Below are positions 35,160 through 45,142 of a stretch of DNA of 64,000 bases, one piece after another (within the stretch, counting starts at the first letter, position 1; every line of letters starts with the position of its first letter). The position numbers and the translations under genes are program-made. A model generated the notes under the pieces. It ran no database searches, was not told the origin of the DNA, and was given only the letters and a program-made list of their open reading frames with translations. The stretch is from Jeotgalicoccus coquinae. Lineage in GTDB: Bacteria; Bacillota; Bacilli; Staphylococcales; Salinicoccaceae. The DNA is taken from NCBI RefSeq assembly GCF_014207425.1, contig NZ_JACHFF010000001.1, positions 806,001 through 870,000 on the forward strand, in the 5' to 3' direction.

Positions 35160-36824
35160 GTGCTGCTCAGATTAAGTGTGCAGAATTTTGCCGTACTTGA
35201 AAATGTTGAACAGGATTTCTCCAGAGGAATGACCGTGTTTACCGGTGAATCAGGTGCCGGAAAATCTAAAATTATTGAAGCCGTCAGTTACCTGGAAGGA
35301 CGCCGTGCATCAGCAGATGATATCCGTTACGGAAGCAGCGGTGCTGTCATTGAAGGCGTCTTTGATTTTCCCGTCAGTGAAAAACTCAGCAGTATGCTTA
35401 GCTCACTCGGTATTGAAGAAGATGAGTTGTATATTGTCAGACGTGAAGTCATGGCCAGCAGCAAAAGTCTGATTAAAATTAATAATCAGATGGTCACGCT
35501 GAATAATTTAAAACAGATTATGTCACTTGTTTTATCTATTCACTCTCAGTCCTCGCAGGCTGAAGTATTAAAAATGAGTGAACAGATTGAATATCTGGAC
35601 CGCTATATCGGTCTTGCGGGGGAAACTATATTTACCGACTATCAGAAACATTACGAAGCATACCAGTCTGTTAAACAGCGTATTGGAGAACTTGAGTATA
35701 AAGACCGCAACCGTCTGACACAGCTCGAGCTGTTAAAAATGCAGCATGCCGAACTGTCGGCACTCGAGCTGAAAGAGGATGAAGAGGAAGAGCTTGAAAA
35801 TGAGCTTGAGTTTTTATCAAACTACGAAAATATTCACGGTGCACTCAGCCAGATTAAAGCGCTGCTCGTCAGCGAATATCCGCCGCAGGGTATGCTTTAT
35901 AATATTAATCAGTCGCTCGATACCGTGACTAAGTTTGACGAGTCATATACATCTTACAAAGATACGCTGATGGATGCATATTATCTTTTAACTGAACTGA
36001 ATTCGCACGTGTCGAATGATCTGTCATCAATCGATTACGATGCGGAACGTCTGAATGCGATTCAATCGCGTTTAAATCAGTTTAACCAGCTGAAACGCAA
36101 ATTCACTAAAACCTATTCAGGGCTGATTGAATTTCAGCAGGAACTGCAGGAAGATATCGATGACCTTGAAAACATTTCACAGTCATTTACAAGACTGGAA
36201 GAAGAGCAGAAAGAACTCTATGAGAAAATGGAGCAGTCCGCGATGAAACTGCATAAGTACCGCGGAGAGCGCAAGCATTTCCTTGAGAGTAAACTGCGCC
36301 GTGAACTGAGCGAGCTCGAAATGCCGAATGTGCAGTTTGAAATCAGCTTAAAAGAATCGCACTTTAATGCGCTCGGTTTTACCGATGTTGAGTTTTTAAT
36401 TGCAACAAACAAAGGCGAACCGTTAAAACCGCTGAATAAAATTGCTTCCGGCGGGGAAGTGTCGCGCGTAAGCCTGGCACTCCGGACAATTTTCTCAGAA
36501 TTTGACAGTGACTCGCTGATAATATTTGATGAAATTGATACAGGTGTGAGCGGGCAGGTTGCTGCACGCATGGTAGAGAAGATGAAACTGTTATCCAAAC
36601 AGCGCCAGGTACTGGCGATTTCACATCTGCCGCAGGCGGCGGCTACTGCCGATCATCTTCTGCATGTTGAGAAGAACACCGAAGGCGAACGGACACAGTC
36701 AACCGCGTTCTATTTGGAATACGAAGATAAAATTGAAGAGATTGCACGCATGATCAGCGGCTCGAAAATTACTGAAGCCGCAAGATTAAATGCTGCAGAA
36801 TTGCTAAAATCCAGTGAAGATTAA
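35160..36824 (+). CDS. recN: DNA repair protein RecN
   Basis: A 554-residue SMC-like ATPase acting early in double-strand break repair. Walker A is GESGAGKSKI near residue 35; the central part is coiled coil; the C-terminal head has IASGGEVSRVSLAL (signature) and LIIFDEIDTGVSG (Walker B). GTG at 35160 is preferred: CGGGG lies 7 nt before it and the product then starts LLRLSVQNFAVLE, in register with other RecN proteins. It follows argR by 14 nt. Confidence 0.94.
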   Translation: MLLRLSVQNFAVLENVEQDFSRGMTVFTGESGAGKSKIIEAVSYLEGRRASADDIRYGSSGAVIEGVFDFPVSEKLSSMLSSLGIEEDELYIVRREVMASSKSLIKINNQMVTLNNLKQIMSLVLSIHSQSSQAEVLKMSEQIEYLDRYIGLAGETIFTDYQKHYEAYQSVKQRIGELEYKDRNRLTQLELLKMQHAELSALELKEDEEEELENELEFLSNYENIHGALSQIKALLVSEYPPQGMLYNINQSLDTVTKFDESYTSYKDTLMDAYYLLTELNSHVSNDLSSIDYDAERLNAIQSRLNQFNQLKRKFTKTYSGLIEFQQELQEDIDDLENISQSFTRLEEEQKELYEKMEQSAMKLHKYRGERKHFLESKLRRELSELEMPNVQFEISLKESHFNALGFTDVEFLIATNKGEPLKPLNKIASGGEVSRVSLALRTIFSEFDSDSLIIFDEIDTGVSGQVAARMVEKMKLLSKQRQVLAISHLPQAAATADHLLHVEKNTEGERTQSTAFYLEYEDKIEEIARMISGSKITEAARLNAAELLKSSED

Positions 36825-36842
36825 TCTTCACCGGATTTTTTT
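36806..36842. terminator. Terminator overlapping the stop codons of recN and the DUF2627 gene
   Basis: A 17-bp stem with one mismatch (36806-36822 with 36823-36839) has almost no loop and is followed by TTTTTTT on the plus strand and a shorter T run on the minus strand. Both convergent stop codons lie at its centre. Confidence 0.85.
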
Positions 36843-37078
36843 GTCTGTTTCATAAAACGTTCCTGGGCACGTTTATTTTTACGTTCGCGGTAGAGGAGAT
36901 AGCCCCCGATAAACCAAATTCCAAGTGCCGTCATAATCAGACCGGCAAAAAACTGCAGCGCAGTGTATGTAAACGGATCGATAACGATACCGAATATACT
37001 GTCACGCATCAGCTTTATTCCAACTCCCGCTATAATTCCGGGAATGACGAGTATTATTAAAGCGATTATTTTCAGCAT
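36821..37078 (-). CDS. DUF2627 family membrane protein
   Basis: An 85-residue protein with two membrane helices (about 1-20 and 33-58) and a basic tail. It starts MLKIIALIILVIPGIIAG and has LMRDSIFG, as in YqzF (DUF2627) of B. subtilis, which lies near the bkd operon there too. Function unknown. The ATG at 37078 follows GGAGA at 7 nt; upstream in-frame codons lack a ribosome site. The last 4 nt overlap the recN stop on the opposite strand. Confidence 0.75.
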   Translation of the reverse strand: MLKIIALIILVIPGIIAGVGIKLMRDSIFGIVIDPFTYTALQFFAGLIMTALGIWFIGGYLLYRERKNKRAQERFMKQTKKSGED

Positions 37079-37272
37079 AGTAATTCTCCTATAATCATTT
37101 CTAAATATATTATACATCAAAGTGAAGAAAGTAAAATTTATAATTTATGAAACATCTATGAAATAACACGTTGAAATATTCTTAATACTTAAACATTTTT
37201 AATACGCTTTTCTTTTAGTAAAAATAATTGTATGCTTTTTGTAAGGGCTTTCAAAGAGTGTCCGGCAAATGT

Positions 37273-37287
37273 AATTATCCGAAATAT
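37273..37287 (+). promoter_or_regulatory. Candidate CodY box at the ptb-bkd promoter
   Basis: AATTATCCGAAATAT matches 11 of 15 positions of the CodY consensus AATTTTCWGAAAATT. It lies just upstream of a TATAAT at 37290-37295, where bound CodY would block RNA polymerase. Control by CodY of branched-chain amino acid catabolism is plausible, but the match is moderate. Confidence 0.4.
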
Positions 37288-37315
37288 TGTATAATAATCC
37301 TGAGGAGGCGAATTC

Positions 37316-38221
37316 ATGAATTTTGATGAAACATTAAAAGTAAATTCCAGCACCCGGGCATCAATAGCACTCGTCAAAGCGGCCTCAAAAGACCTGCTTG
37401 AACTGGTCATCGAGACGGCACAGGAACCCGGTACAGCATGGCATCTTTTTGATGACGAACAGACATTAACAGAGATGTTCAAAAAACTGAACTATGATTA
37501 CAAAATACATAATGTAACCATTCACCATAGTGCGGATGATTCAGACGCAGCACAGAAAGCCGGCCGGTTTATTTCAGACGGCGGTGCAGATGTCCTGATG
37601 AAAGGTCTGATATCCACAGGTGTAATTTTAAAAGCAGTATTAAATAAAGAATTGAAACTGCTGGATCAGGAACTGCTGTCACACGTTGCACTGTTCAGTC
37701 TGGCGAATTACCATAAACCGGTAATTATCAGCGACGCAGCGATGAATATTAATCCGGATACAGAAACTAAAATTAAAATAATAGAGAACTCAATTACCGC
37801 AGCACACCGTCTCGGTATTAAAGAACCAAAAATCGCACTGCTGTCTGCAGTCGAAAAAGTGAATGAGAAAATAGCTTCTACCGTCACAAATGATACAATA
37901 GTAACGGCCCATAATTTTAAAAATGCAATAATTGACGGGCCGATGCAGTACGATCTTGCAATGTCAAAATCAGCTGCAGAAATTAAAGGTTACGATTCTG
38001 CCGTAGCAGGCGATGCGGATATTCTGATTATGCCGCACATCGATGCAGGCAACATATTGTATAAAGCACTGGTAACTACGGCCGGCGCTCATGTGGCAGG
38101 TATGATTACAGGACTTAAAGTTCCGTTCGTACTCACTTCACGTGCAGATTCAAAAGAAGAGAAGTATAATTCAATTAAATTGGCAATTAAAATGATGGAA
38201 CACAACCAGGAGGATGTTTAA
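37316..38221 (+). CDS. ptb: Phosphate butyryltransferase (branched-chain acyl-CoA)
   Basis: A 301-residue phosphotransacylase of the PTA/PTB family. It converts butyryl- or branched-chain acyl-CoA to the acyl phosphate, which Buk then uses to make ATP. Family segments include [18 protein letters not shown] and [16 protein letters not shown]. It is the first gene of the seven-gene ptb-bcd-buk-lpd-bkdAA-bkdAB-bkdB operon. The activator gene bkdR that heads the Bacillus operon is absent and no -12/-24 promoter was seen; a candidate CodY box is present. Confidence 0.93.
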   Translation: MNFDETLKVNSSTRASIALVKAASKDLLELVIETAQEPGTAWHLFDDEQTLTEMFKKLNYDYKIHNVTIHHSADDSDAAQKAGRFISDGGADVLMKGLISTGVILKAVLNKELKLLDQELLSHVALFSLANYHKPVIISDAAMNINPDTETKIKIIENSITAAHRLGIKEPKIALLSAVEKVNEKIASTVTNDTIVTAHNFKNAIIDGPMQYDLAMSKSAAEIKGYDSAVAGDADILIMPHIDAGNILYKALVTTAGAHVAGMITGLKVPFVLTSRADSKEEKYNSIKLAIKMMEHNQEDV

Positions 38222-38222
38222 T

Positions 38223-39320
38223 ATGATTTTTACTGAAATGGAACAGGGCGATTACGAACAGTTAGTTTTCTGCCAGGATAAAGCAAGCGGACTTAAAGCG
38301 ATTATTTGTATTCACGATACGACACTTGGACCGGCACTCGGCGGAATCAGATTCTGGAACTACGAACGTGAAGAAGACGCAATCACAGACGTACTTCGTC
38401 TTGCTAAAGGCATGACATATAAAAATGCGGCTGCAGGTCTTAACCTCGGCGGCGGTAAAGCAGTCGTTATCGGCGACGCTTCAAAAGACAAATCTGAAGC
38501 ATTCTTCCGTTCACTGGGACGTTATATCAATAACCTTGGCGGACGCTACATCGCAGCGGAAGATGTCGGCACAACTGTTGAAGACATGGACTATATTTAT
38601 CAGGAAACTGATTACGTGTGCGGTGTCAGCGAAGCTTACGGCTCAAGCGGCAACCCGAGCCCGTTCACAGCACTTGGACTGTTCGTAGCGACTCAGCGTA
38701 CAGCTAAAGAAGCATTCGGCAGCGATGACTTAACAGGTAAGAGAATAGCTGTGCAGGGTGTAGGAAACGTAGCTTACAGCTTATGTAAACATCTGCACGA
38801 AGCAGGTGCGGAATTAATCGTTACTGATATTAACGAAGCTGCAGTACAGCGCGCAGTGGACGACTTCGGAGCAGAAGCAGTCGGTCTTGACGAGATTTAC
38901 AGCGTTGACGCTGATATCTTTGCACCTTGTGCACTTGGCGGTATTTTAAACGACGAGACAATTCCTCAGCTTAAAGTTAAAGCAATTTGCGGAAGTGCGA
39001 ACAACCAGCTTCTGGACATTGAAAAACACGGTAAGATGCTGCAGGATGCGGGCATCGTTTACGCACCGGACTATGTAGTTAACTCAGGCGGCGTAATTAA
39101 CGTTGCAGATGAACTTGAAGGCTACAACAAAGAACGCGCAACTGCGAAAGTTAAAGAAGTATACAACCAGATCGACAAAATCTTCACGATTGCGAAAGAA
39201 GAAAACATTTCACCGCAGCATGCTGCAGACCATATGGCGGAATCACGCATTAAAGCAATTCAGAATGTGAAGAGCGTATACACTCAAACTGATAAAAACA
39301 TCCTTTCCGGAAGAAAATAG
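38223..39320 (+). CDS. bcd: Leucine (branched-chain amino acid) dehydrogenase
   Basis: A 365-residue Glu/Leu/Phe/Val dehydrogenase that deaminates leucine, valine and isoleucine to 2-oxo acids with NAD. The catalytic Lys lies in [13 protein letters not shown] and the NAD fold motif is [12 protein letters not shown] 38223 is 9 nt from AGGAGG; the ATG at 38214 directly abuts it. Its product feeds the BKD complex encoded downstream. Confidence 0.94.
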   Translation: MIFTEMEQGDYEQLVFCQDKASGLKAIICIHDTTLGPALGGIRFWNYEREEDAITDVLRLAKGMTYKNAAAGLNLGGGKAVVIGDASKDKSEAFFRSLGRYINNLGGRYIAAEDVGTTVEDMDYIYQETDYVCGVSEAYGSSGNPSPFTALGLFVATQRTAKEAFGSDDLTGKRIAVQGVGNVAYSLCKHLHEAGAELIVTDINEAAVQRAVDDFGAEAVGLDEIYSVDADIFAPCALGGILNDETIPQLKVKAICGSANNQLLDIEKHGKMLQDAGIVYAPDYVVNSGGVINVADELEGYNKERATAKVKEVYNQIDKIFTIAKEENISPQHAADHMAESRIKAIQNVKSVYTQTDKNILSGRK

Positions 39321-39322
39321 TA

Positions 39323-40405
39323 ATGGAAAAGTTTATACTTGTATTGAATCTCGGGAGCACGACAACTAAAGTTGCGCTCTTCCGGGATTTAAATTGCCAT
39401 ATAGTTAAGACCTACTCCCATGATAAGGGGCTAATCAGCCGGGGGATTAACGAGCAGAAGTCAGTGCGCTATGAAACAATCATTCAATTTCTGAAAGATT
39501 CCAAAGTTGCACCTGAAGAAATAAGTATCGTCGCAGCACGCGGCGGTCTGCTGCAGCCGGTTGAGGGCGGCACGTATTTAGTTAACGAAGACATGCTTGA
39601 TGATTTAACTTCAGGTAAATACGGTGACCACGCTTCAAACTTGAGCGGCATTCTCGCAGCGGAATTCGCAGGAGACTACGATATCGAAGCTGTTATTACA
39701 GATCCGGTTGTTGTAGATGAACTGTGTATTCAGGCGCAGTATACAGGTATTAAAGGCATCAGGCGCACTTCGATTTTTCACGCACTGAACCAAAAAGCAG
39801 TAGCGAGAAAATATGCAGCCGGCATCAATAAGAATTATGAAGATTTAAATTTAATCGTTATTCATATGGGCGGGGGTATTACAGTCGGTGCACACCATCT
39901 CGGACGTGTTATTGACGTAAATAACGGTCTGAACGGTGACGGTCCGATGAGTCCGACACGCGCAGGCAGTCTTCCCGTCAACGGTTTGCTGAAGTATCTG
40001 GACAGACATAATTTATCGCATCAGGAAATTAATAAACTGATTTCAAAACAGGGCGGCCTGCTGTCTCATTTAAATACTGAAGATGTCCGTGATATTGTTG
40101 CAGCTGTAGAAAAAGGCGATACTCACAGTGCAGAAGTGCTGGAAGCAATGGCGTTCCAGATAGGCAAGGAAATCGGAGCGAAAGCCGCGGTACTTCACGG
40201 CCAGGTAGACCAGATTATATTTACCGGCGGGGTCAGCCGCAGCGAATACGTAATGGACTTAATTAAACCTTATATTTCATTCCTTGCACCGATTACGGTT
40301 TATCCGGGCGAGCTTGAAATGGAAGCACTGGCTTACGGTGCATATACGATAGAACAGGACAGAACATTGCTTAAGACATACAGAGCGGAGGTTTCACATG
40401 ACTAA
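39323..40405 (+). CDS. buk: Butyrate kinase (branched-chain fatty acid kinase)
   Basis: A 360-residue member of the acetokinase family. The ATP-binding start VLNLGSTTTKVALF and the central MGGGITVGAH and NGDGPMSPTRAG segments are present. It makes ATP and a branched-chain acid from the acyl phosphate made by Ptb. The ATG lies 2 nt after the bcd stop, and the end overlaps lpd by 8 nt. Confidence 0.94.
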   Translation: MEKFILVLNLGSTTTKVALFRDLNCHIVKTYSHDKGLISRGINEQKSVRYETIIQFLKDSKVAPEEISIVAARGGLLQPVEGGTYLVNEDMLDDLTSGKYGDHASNLSGILAAEFAGDYDIEAVITDPVVVDELCIQAQYTGIKGIRRTSIFHALNQKAVARKYAAGINKNYEDLNLIVIHMGGGITVGAHHLGRVIDVNNGLNGDGPMSPTRAGSLPVNGLLKYLDRHNLSHQEINKLISKQGGLLSHLNTEDVRDIVAAVEKGDTHSAEVLEAMAFQIGKEIGAKAAVLHGQVDQIIFTGGVSRSEYVMDLIKPYISFLAPITVYPGELEMEALAYGAYTIEQDRTLLKTYRAEVSHD

Positions 40406-41810
40406 AAATTACGATACAGTAGTTATCGGCGGAGGCACCGGCGGTTACGTCACTGCGATTAAACTCAGCCAGCTCGGCCATGAGGTCGCGGTTGTGGAAA
40501 AAAGCAGTCTTGGCGGTACATGCTTAAATAAAGGATGTATTCCGACAAAAAGCTTTTTAAAGAGTGCTGATGTCATCAACACTATGAAGAATGCGGATCT
40601 GTACGGTATTACACCTCAGGAACCGTCGTTCGAAATGGCGAAGATTATCGGGCGTAAAGACGAGATTGTCAATAAAATGCAGAATGGTATTAAATACCTT
40701 CTCGACAAAAATAAAGTGGATGTTTATGAAGGAACGGCAACTGTGCTCGGTCCGTCATTATTCTCACCGCTTGCAGGTGCTGTCAGCGTCAGCTATGAAG
40801 ATGAGGAAAAAGAGAGTGAAATACTCGTTAATGATTTCGTCGTTATTGCTGCCGGATCAAAACCTGCAGAACTGCCTTTCATGCCATTTGACGGCAAAGT
40901 GATTTTATCGAGTGACGACTTAATGTATTTGGAAGAAATCCCTGAAAAAATTGCAATTGTCGGCGGCGGTGTCATCGGAGTGGAATTCGCAACTGTGCTT
41001 AATGCATTTGGTGCAGACGTTACAATTATTGAAGCAGCAGCACAGATTCTGCCGACGGAAGACAAAGACGTTGCACAGGCTGTTAAAAAGTCACTTGCTG
41101 AAAGTGGCGTAACAATCCACACGGGTGTTAAACTTTCAAGTGAAGGTGTCAGTATTAAAGATGACAGCGTGTCATTGACAATAGGTGCTGAAGAAGCTGT
41201 ATTCGATAAAGCAGTCGTTGCAATCGGGCGTAAAGCGAACACGGATGAACTCGGCCTGCAGAACACGAAAGTTAAAGTGGATAACGGTGTAGTGGAAGTG
41301 AATGAATTCCAGCAGACGAAAGAATCACATATTTACGCAATCGGCGATGTGACGTCATCACCGCAGCTTGCACACGCAGCGATAGAAGAGGGCTTAATTG
41401 CAGCAGAACATATTACTGATAACAATCCTCTTACTCTGAACTACAGCAATGTACCCAGATGTGTGTATACATCACCGGAAGTTGCCTCCATTGGTCCTAC
41501 CACTGAGCAGCTGAAAGCACAAAATACAAAATTTAAAACACATAAATTACCGCTTTCTGCAATCGCAAAAGCAGTAATTGAAGATGGCGGGGAAGGCTTT
41601 ATTAAATTAAATGTCTCACCGTCAGGAGATATTCTCAGCGCGTCGCTTGTCGGCGCCAATGCGACTGAACTGATTAACCAGCTGTCGCTTGCGAAATTTA
41701 TGGATGCATCGGCACTTGAATTATCCAGTGCAGTTTTCGCTCATCCATCTGTCGGGGAAATTATTAAAGAAATCGGACTCGATGCCGAAGGTATCGCAAT
41801 TCACGTTTAG
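40398..41810 (+). CDS. lpd: Dihydrolipoyl dehydrogenase (E3) of the BKD complex
   Basis: A 470-residue flavoprotein that reoxidises lipoamide with NAD. The FAD motif VIGGGTGGYVTAI, the redox-active disulfide GGTCLNKGCIPTK, the NAD motif IVGGGVIGVEFA and the C-terminal HAHPSVGE-type segment (FAHPSVGEI) are seen. The operon position corresponds to lpdV (yqiV) of Bacillus, so it serves the branched-chain 2-oxoacid dehydrogenase. Confidence 0.95.
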   Translation: MTKNYDTVVIGGGTGGYVTAIKLSQLGHEVAVVEKSSLGGTCLNKGCIPTKSFLKSADVINTMKNADLYGITPQEPSFEMAKIIGRKDEIVNKMQNGIKYLLDKNKVDVYEGTATVLGPSLFSPLAGAVSVSYEDEEKESEILVNDFVVIAAGSKPAELPFMPFDGKVILSSDDLMYLEEIPEKIAIVGGGVIGVEFATVLNAFGADVTIIEAAAQILPTEDKDVAQAVKKSLAESGVTIHTGVKLSSEGVSIKDDSVSLTIGAEEAVFDKAVVAIGRKANTDELGLQNTKVKVDNGVVEVNEFQQTKESHIYAIGDVTSSPQLAHAAIEEGLIAAEHITDNNPLTLNYSNVPRCVYTSPEVASIGPTTEQLKAQNTKFKTHKLPLSAIAKAVIEDGGEGFIKLNVSPSGDILSASLVGANATELINQLSLAKFMDASALELSSAVFAHPSVGEIIKEIGLDAEGIAIHV

Positions 41811-41823
41811 GAAGGTGAAATTT

Positions 41824-42819
41824 TTGTTATCTTATAAAGAAACAGATTTAACAGAAACAGACTTACAGGAAATGTACAAAACAATGCTTATCTCACGCCG
41901 TCTTGACGAGCGTATGTGGTTATTAAACCGCGCAGGTAAACTGCCGTTTGTAATTTCATGTCAGGGTCAGGAAGCGACACAGGTCGGTGCTGCATTTGCA
42001 CTCGATAAAGAAGTCGATATTATTAACCCTTATTACAGGGATCTTGCACTTGTTACGCATTTCGGCATGACACCGGAAGAGACGATGCTGTCAGCATTCG
42101 CCCGCGGTTCGGATGTGCAGAGCGGCGGACGCCAGATGCCCGGTCACTTCAGTAAAAAAGCGAACAACATTATGACGCAGGGTTCTGCTGTTACGACACA
42201 GATTCCACACGCTGTCGGTGCAAGCTATGTATTTAAAATGGACAAAGAAAAACGGGTATCACTGGCTACACTTGGTGAGGGTTCAACATCACAAGGTGAC
42301 TTCCACGAAGGCTTAAACTTTGCCGGCGTGCACAAGCTGCCGTTTATCTGCCTGATTGAAAACAACAAGTACGCAATCAGTGTGCCTGCACACCTGCAGT
42401 ATGCTGCAGACAAATTATCTGACCGCGCAATCGGTTACGGCATGCACGGTGAACAGGTTGACGGTAATGATCCGATCGCTGTTTACAAAGTAATGCAGGA
42501 AGCAAGAGAGCGTGCAGTTAACGGCGAAGGCGCTTCATTAATCGAAGCAATGTCAATCCGTTTAACACCTCACTCGTCAGATGATGATGATAAGTACCGT
42601 GAAGCTGAAGAACTTGCTAAAAATAAAGAAGACGACTGTTTAGAATTATTTAAACTGTATCTCCTCGATGAAAAAGTTATCGATGAAGCTTGGCTCGAAG
42701 CAGTTGAAGCAGACGTTAAAGATACTGTAAACAAAGCAACTAAAGCTGCTGAAGCTGCACCTTATGCCGCTCCGGAACATGCTTTAAAACACGTTTATGA
42801 GGAGGTCAACAATGGCTAA
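41824..42819 (+). CDS. bkdAA: Branched-chain 2-oxoacid dehydrogenase E1 alpha subunit
   Basis: A 331-residue thiamine diphosphate-dependent subunit that decarboxylates branched-chain 2-oxo acids. The ThDP motif runs from LGEGSTSQGDFHEG to IENNKYAIS, and the phosphorylation-loop region RLTPHSSDDDDKYR is present. TTG at 41824 is the likely start, 7 nt after GGAAGGTG. The open frame extends back into lpd without a ribosome site. It pairs with the beta subunit, which overlaps by 8 nt. Confidence 0.94.
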   Translation: MLSYKETDLTETDLQEMYKTMLISRRLDERMWLLNRAGKLPFVISCQGQEATQVGAAFALDKEVDIINPYYRDLALVTHFGMTPEETMLSAFARGSDVQSGGRQMPGHFSKKANNIMTQGSAVTTQIPHAVGASYVFKMDKEKRVSLATLGEGSTSQGDFHEGLNFAGVHKLPFICLIENNKYAISVPAHLQYAADKLSDRAIGYGMHGEQVDGNDPIAVYKVMQEARERAVNGEGASLIEAMSIRLTPHSSDDDDKYREAEELAKNKEDDCLELFKLYLLDEKVIDEAWLEAVEADVKDTVNKATKAAEAAPYAAPEHALKHVYEEVNNG

Positions 42820-43795
42820 GTTGTCTTATCTCGATGCAATCCGCGACGCATTGTTTGTCGCTATGGAGCAGGATGATGATGTATTTGTATTAGGTGAAGA
42901 CGTTGGTAAAAAAGGCGGCGTCTTTAAAGTAACAGAAGGACTTCAGGAGAAGTTCGGAGAAATGCGTGTACTCGATACACCGCTCGCAGAAAGCAATATT
43001 GTCGGTACGAGTGTCGGTGCTGCAATGATGGGTAAAAGACCTGTTGCGGAAATTCAGTTCGCTGAATACATTCTGCCTGCAGTGAACCAGATTTTAAACG
43101 AAGCGGCGAAAGTCCGTTACCGCTCGGATAACGACTGGAATGCGCCGATGGTTATCCGTGCGCCGTTCGGCGGGGGAATCCACGGTGCGCTGTACCACTC
43201 ACAGTCAATCGAATCTATATTCGTGTCGACTCCGGGGCTTAAAGTTGTCGTACCGTCAACACCGGCTGATGCCAAAGGTTTATTAATGGCTGCGATAAAA
43301 GATAACGATCCGGTATTGTTCTTTGAACATAAAAAAGCATACCGTCTGTTAAAAGGCGAAGTGCCTGAAGGCGACTACACAATTCCATTAGGGAAAGCCG
43401 ACGTTAAACGCGAAGGCGATGACATTACTGTGATTACTTACGGACTGTGCGTCAACTACGCCATACAGGCTGCAGAACAGCTTGCAAACGACGGTTACCA
43501 GGCGGAGATTCTTGATCTGCGCACTCTTTATCCTCTGGATAAGGAAGCGATTATTAAAGCAGCTTCGAAAACAGGCAAAGTACTTCTTATTACTGAAGAC
43601 AACCTTGAAGGCAGTCTGATCAGCGAAGTATCTGCGATTATCGGTGAGAACTGTCTGTACGACCTGGATGCGCCGATTATGCGCCTCGCAGGCCCGGACG
43701 TGCCCTCGATGCCTTATGCACCGCCGATGGAAGATTACTTTATGATGAATCCTGAAAAAATTTACAATAAAATGCTCGAACTCAGCGAGTATTAA
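42812..43795 (+). CDS. bkdAB: Branched-chain 2-oxoacid dehydrogenase E1 beta subunit
   Basis: A 327-residue transketolase-like subunit that completes the E1 active site. It begins LSYLDAIRDALFVAMEQD and contains GEDVGKKGGVFKVTEGL and FAEYILPAVNQI. ATG 42812 has GGAGG 6 nt upstream; an ATG at 42797 is in frame but precedes that site. Confidence 0.94.
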   Translation: MAKLSYLDAIRDALFVAMEQDDDVFVLGEDVGKKGGVFKVTEGLQEKFGEMRVLDTPLAESNIVGTSVGAAMMGKRPVAEIQFAEYILPAVNQILNEAAKVRYRSDNDWNAPMVIRAPFGGGIHGALYHSQSIESIFVSTPGLKVVVPSTPADAKGLLMAAIKDNDPVLFFEHKKAYRLLKGEVPEGDYTIPLGKADVKREGDDITVITYGLCVNYAIQAAEQLANDGYQAEILDLRTLYPLDKEAIIKAASKTGKVLLITEDNLEGSLISEVSAIIGENCLYDLDAPIMRLAGPDVPSMPYAPPMEDYFMMNPEKIYNKMLELSEY

Positions 43796-43807
43796 GGGGT
43801 GGCGAAC

Positions 43808-45061
43808 ATGACGGAAATTACAATGCCGAAACTCGGTGAAAGTGTTACCGAAGGTACGATAGAAAACTGGCTGGTCAAAGTTGGCGATCACGTCAGCGAA
43901 TACGATCCGATTTGTGAAGTCAACACAGCGAAAGTTACTGCCGAAGTGCCCTCAGTGCACGACGGTGTAATTACGGAAATCCTCGTTGAAGAAGGGAAAA
44001 CAGTGGAGGTCGGCGTTCCAATTTATAAAATTGAAGTGGACGGCGGTGCTGCGGAACCGGAAGTGAAAGAGGAAGAAGTAGAAACTGCTGCTGTTAAAGA
44101 TGACGAGCCTGTAAAACAGAATAAACCTGCAGTTAAAAAACAGTCGGGTGACCGCAGACTGTCACCGGTAGTCATGCGTTTAATCGGTGAGCATAATATT
44201 AATATCGATGAACTTCATGGTACAGGATTTAACGGCCGCATTACTAAAAAAGACGTTGAGAAATACCTTGCTGACGGACCGTCAGAGCAGCCGGCTCAAA
44301 AGGCAGCAGCAAGCACGCCTGCACCTGAAAAAGCAGCTCCGGCAGCGACAGCCTCTGTGAAGAGCGGGGAATCGATTAAAGTATCCGGTGTACGCAAGGA
44401 AATTGCGCGACGCATGGTGCAGTCATCAACTGAAATTCCGCATGCATGGCTGATGATGGAAGTCGATGCGACGAATATGGTTAACCTGCGCAACAAACAT
44501 AAAGCACGCTTTAAAGAGCAGGAAGGGTACAACTTAACATTTTTCAGTTTCTTCGTTAAAGCTGTATCCGAAGTGCTTAAAGACTATCCGATTTTAAACA
44601 GTTCATGGGACGACGACACAATTACCGTTCACGACGATATCAACTTATCAATCGCAGTTGCGAATGAAGATAAGCTTTTTGTGCCGGTAATTAAAAATGC
44701 CGATGAACGTTCATTAACGGGCATCGCAAAATCAATCAGCACGCTTGCAAACAAGGCGCGCTCAAATAAATTAACAGGCGACGATATGGCCGGCGGCACG
44801 TTCACTGTAAACAACACAGGTGCTTTCGGGTCAGTCCAGTCCATGGGCATCATAAACCAGCCTCAGGTGGCAATTCTGCAAGTTGAATCGATCGTCAGGA
44901 AACCGGTGTTTATCGGAGATATGCTCGCATCACGCCATATGGTGAATCTGTGTCTGTCTATCGACCACCGCGTACTCGACGGTTTGGTTGCAGGACAGTT
45001 CCTGAAAGCAGTCAAAGAAAAAATTGAAAATCTCGATCCGGACGCTGATTCGGTTTATTAA
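43808..45061 (+). CDS. bkdB: Branched-chain 2-oxoacid dehydrogenase E2 (lipoyl acyltransferase)
   Basis: A 417-residue core protein of the BKD complex. An N-terminal lipoyl domain has the lipoylated Lys in EVNTAKVTAEV. A charged linker, a peripheral subunit-binding domain (RRLSPVVMRLIGEHNI and following) and a second Ala/Pro linker come next. The catalytic acyltransferase domain ends in SIDHRVLDG with the active-site His. Its acyl-CoA products prime branched-chain fatty acids or go to Ptb/Buk. ATG 43808 follows AAGGGGTG. Confidence 0.95.
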   Translation: MTEITMPKLGESVTEGTIENWLVKVGDHVSEYDPICEVNTAKVTAEVPSVHDGVITEILVEEGKTVEVGVPIYKIEVDGGAAEPEVKEEEVETAAVKDDEPVKQNKPAVKKQSGDRRLSPVVMRLIGEHNINIDELHGTGFNGRITKKDVEKYLADGPSEQPAQKAAASTPAPEKAAPAATASVKSGESIKVSGVRKEIARRMVQSSTEIPHAWLMMEVDATNMVNLRNKHKARFKEQEGYNLTFFSFFVKAVSEVLKDYPILNSSWDDDTITVHDDINLSIAVANEDKLFVPVIKNADERSLTGIAKSISTLANKARSNKLTGDDMAGGTFTVNNTGAFGSVQSMGIINQPQVAILQVESIVRKPVFIGDMLASRHMVNLCLSIDHRVLDGLVAGQFLKAVKEKIENLDPDADSVY

Positions 45062-45071
45062 CTTTACAAAC

Positions 45072-45114
45072 AGTCATGCGCTCGCTAAAATAAACAGTAC
45101 TGACATGACTTTTT
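45072..45114 (+). terminator. Weak terminator after bkdB
   Basis: A 7-bp stem (AGTCATG with CATGACT) with a 25-nt loop and TTTTT. The long loop makes it weak. Confidence 0.5.
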
Positions 45115-45142
45115 AATTAGTCGTATAAAGGAGATTTTCAAT

